From Flavimaribacter sp039888615 (GTDB lineage: Bacteria > Pseudomonadota > Alphaproteobacteria > Rhizobiales > Rhizobiaceae), in the NCBI GenBank assembly GCA_039888615.1, contig JBDQQS010000001.1: a DNA stretch of 64,000 bases; one strand, written 5' to 3'. The translations under genes were made by a program, and so were the position numbers. The notes beneath the pieces are model-generated. The model had not been told where the DNA came from and made no database searches. It saw only the letters and a program-made list of their open reading frames with translations. Of the stretch, positions 63,227 through 64,000 are shown in pieces (position 1 is the stretch's first letter; every line of letters starts with the position of its first letter).

Positions 63227-64000
63227 TCAGGCTGTGTAGGTCACGGCTTTGACGGCTTCGATCACCTCGGCGGTGCTGGGCAACGCCAATTTCTCGAGAT
63301 TTGCCGCATAGGGCATGGGAACATCCCTTCCGGAGATTGTCGCAACCGGCGCATCGAGATAGTCAAAAGCCTGCTGCATCACTCTGGTTGCGATTTCCGT
63401 ACCGACCGAGCTTTGCGGAAAGCCCTCCTCCACCGTGACAAGGCGTCCGGTTTTCTTGACGGAATCGATGACGGTTTCGATATCAATCGGGCGAATCGTT
63501 CGCAAATCGATGACTTCGGATTCGATCCCCGATTTGGCTAGCTCGGTCGCTGCTTCGTCGGCATATGTCATCCCGATGCCGAAGGACACGATGGTCACAT
63601 CCGAACCAGATCTGTGAATGCGCGCCTTGCCGATCGGCAGAACAAAGTCGTCCAGTTTTGGAACATCAAAGGAATGGCCGTAAAGCAACTCGTTCTCGAG
63701 GAAAATTACCGGATTGGGATCGCGTATCGCCGCCTTTAACAAGCCCTTCGCGTCTGCCGCGGTATAGGGCATCACAACCTTTAGTCCTGGAATGTGACTG
63801 TACCATGAGGCATAGCATTGGGAATGCTGGGCGGCGACGCGCGCTGCGGCGCCGTTAGGTCCGCGAAACACGATCGGCGCGGCCATCTGCCCGCCGGACA
63901 TATAATGGGTCTTGGCGGCAGAGTTAATGATCTGGTCTATCGCCTGCATGGCGAAATTGAAGGTCATGAACTCGACGATCGGCTTTAGTCCAGCCATTGC
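63227..64000 (-). CDS. pdhB: Pyruvate dehydrogenase E1 beta (partial)
   Basis: The C-terminal 257 codons or so of E1 beta; the gene continues beyond the right edge. Visible are V-E-F-M-T-F-N-F-A-M-Q-A-I-D-Q-I-I-N-S-A-A-K, G-P-N-G-A-A-A-R-V-A-A-Q-H-S-Q, and the closing V-P-M-P-Y-A-A-N-L-E. The Met at the edge of the window is internal by comparison with the family. In Rhizobiales the missing part often includes an extra lipoyl domain. pdhA is expected next, outside the window. Confidence 0.95.
   Translation of the reverse strand, partial: AMAGLKPIVEFMTFNFAMQAIDQIINSAAKTHYMSGGQMAAPIVFRGPNGAAARVAAQHSQCYASWYSHIPGLKVVMPYTAADAKGLLKAAIRDPNPVIFLENELLYGHSFDVPKLDDFVLPIGKARIHRSGSDVTIVSFGIGMTYADEAATELAKSGIESEVIDLRTIRPIDIETVIDSVKKTGRLVTVEEGFPQSSVGTEIATRVMQQAFDYLDAPVATISGRDVPMPYAANLEKLALPSTAEVIEAVKAVTYTA

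Noticed and set aside
1..64000. Insertion sequences, prophage genes, integrases, CRISPR arrays, rRNA genes and riboswitches
   Set aside because: None were seen. No transposase motifs, no regularly spaced repeats, and only one tRNA gene.

Overview
The window looks like a chromosomal segment of an alphaproteobacterium of the Hyphomicrobiales/Rhizobiales type. The evidence is gene order. The series rlpA - DD-carboxypeptidase - tmk - holB - metG - tatD-type hydrolase - MBL hydrolase, the series mazG - hflX - hfq - trkH - trkA - ntrX - ntrY - ntrC - ntrB - dusB // ispDF - pncC, and the block coq10 - lipA - glsB-like - lpd - pdhC - pdhB are all familiar from that group. No ribosomal RNA, prophage, insertion sequence or CRISPR array was seen. 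I made the genus-level assignment no finer than this.

Layout. 0.2-8.8 kb: a DUF1428 protein, parE, gltA (with a clear terminator and a candidate promoter), gltX, comEC and a small M15-type peptidase lipoprotein. 8.8-15.6 kb: an accessory island with a GT2 glycosyltransferase, an MsbA-like ABC exporter, two related proteins of unknown family arranged tail to tail, and a sulfotransferase. Together they suggest synthesis and export of a modified, possibly sulfated, surface glycan. 15.7-21.6 kb: a patchwork with a small acidic secreted protein, a decayed serine hydrolase, a secreted choloylglycine hydrolase-like enzyme, an outer-membrane barrel, a DUF4239 membrane protein, tRNA-Ser(UGA) and a secreted protein broken by an apparent one-base frameshift. 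21.7-29.3 kb: cell-envelope and replication/translation housekeeping genes, tightly packed. 29.3-34.7 kb: accessory enzymes, including a TetR/DUF1772 divergent pair with two visible operator-like palindromes, and a Tat-exported PhoX-like phosphatase.

34.7-49.5 kb: MazG, the HflX/Hfq pair, the TrkH/TrkA potassium uptake system, the NtrYX and NtrBC nitrogen two-component systems, DusB, fused IspDF and PncC. 49.7-57.8 kb: a two-gene red-light sensing unit (heme oxygenase plus a bacteriophytochrome carrying an HWE kinase and its own receiver domain), convergent with a complete branched-chain 2-oxoacid dehydrogenase operon. These six genes sit between coq10 and pncC. 58.0 kb to the end: COQ10-like protein, lipoyl synthase, a GlsB-like small membrane protein, the second dihydrolipoamide dehydrogenase, an HdeD-family membrane protein, PDH E2 and the C-terminal part of PDH E1 beta, which is cut by the window edge.

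Functional links: both lipoate-dependent dehydrogenase complexes, each with its own E3, flank lipoyl synthase. The nitrogen sensors, potassium uptake and Hfq share one long same-strand run. The most unusual parts are the glycan/sulfotransferase island with its paralogous pair of unknown proteins, and the phytochrome unit. Gene starts were moved from the longest ORF to internal starts where a Shine-Dalgarno sequence, signal peptide or family N-terminus supports it; these choices are stated in each entry.
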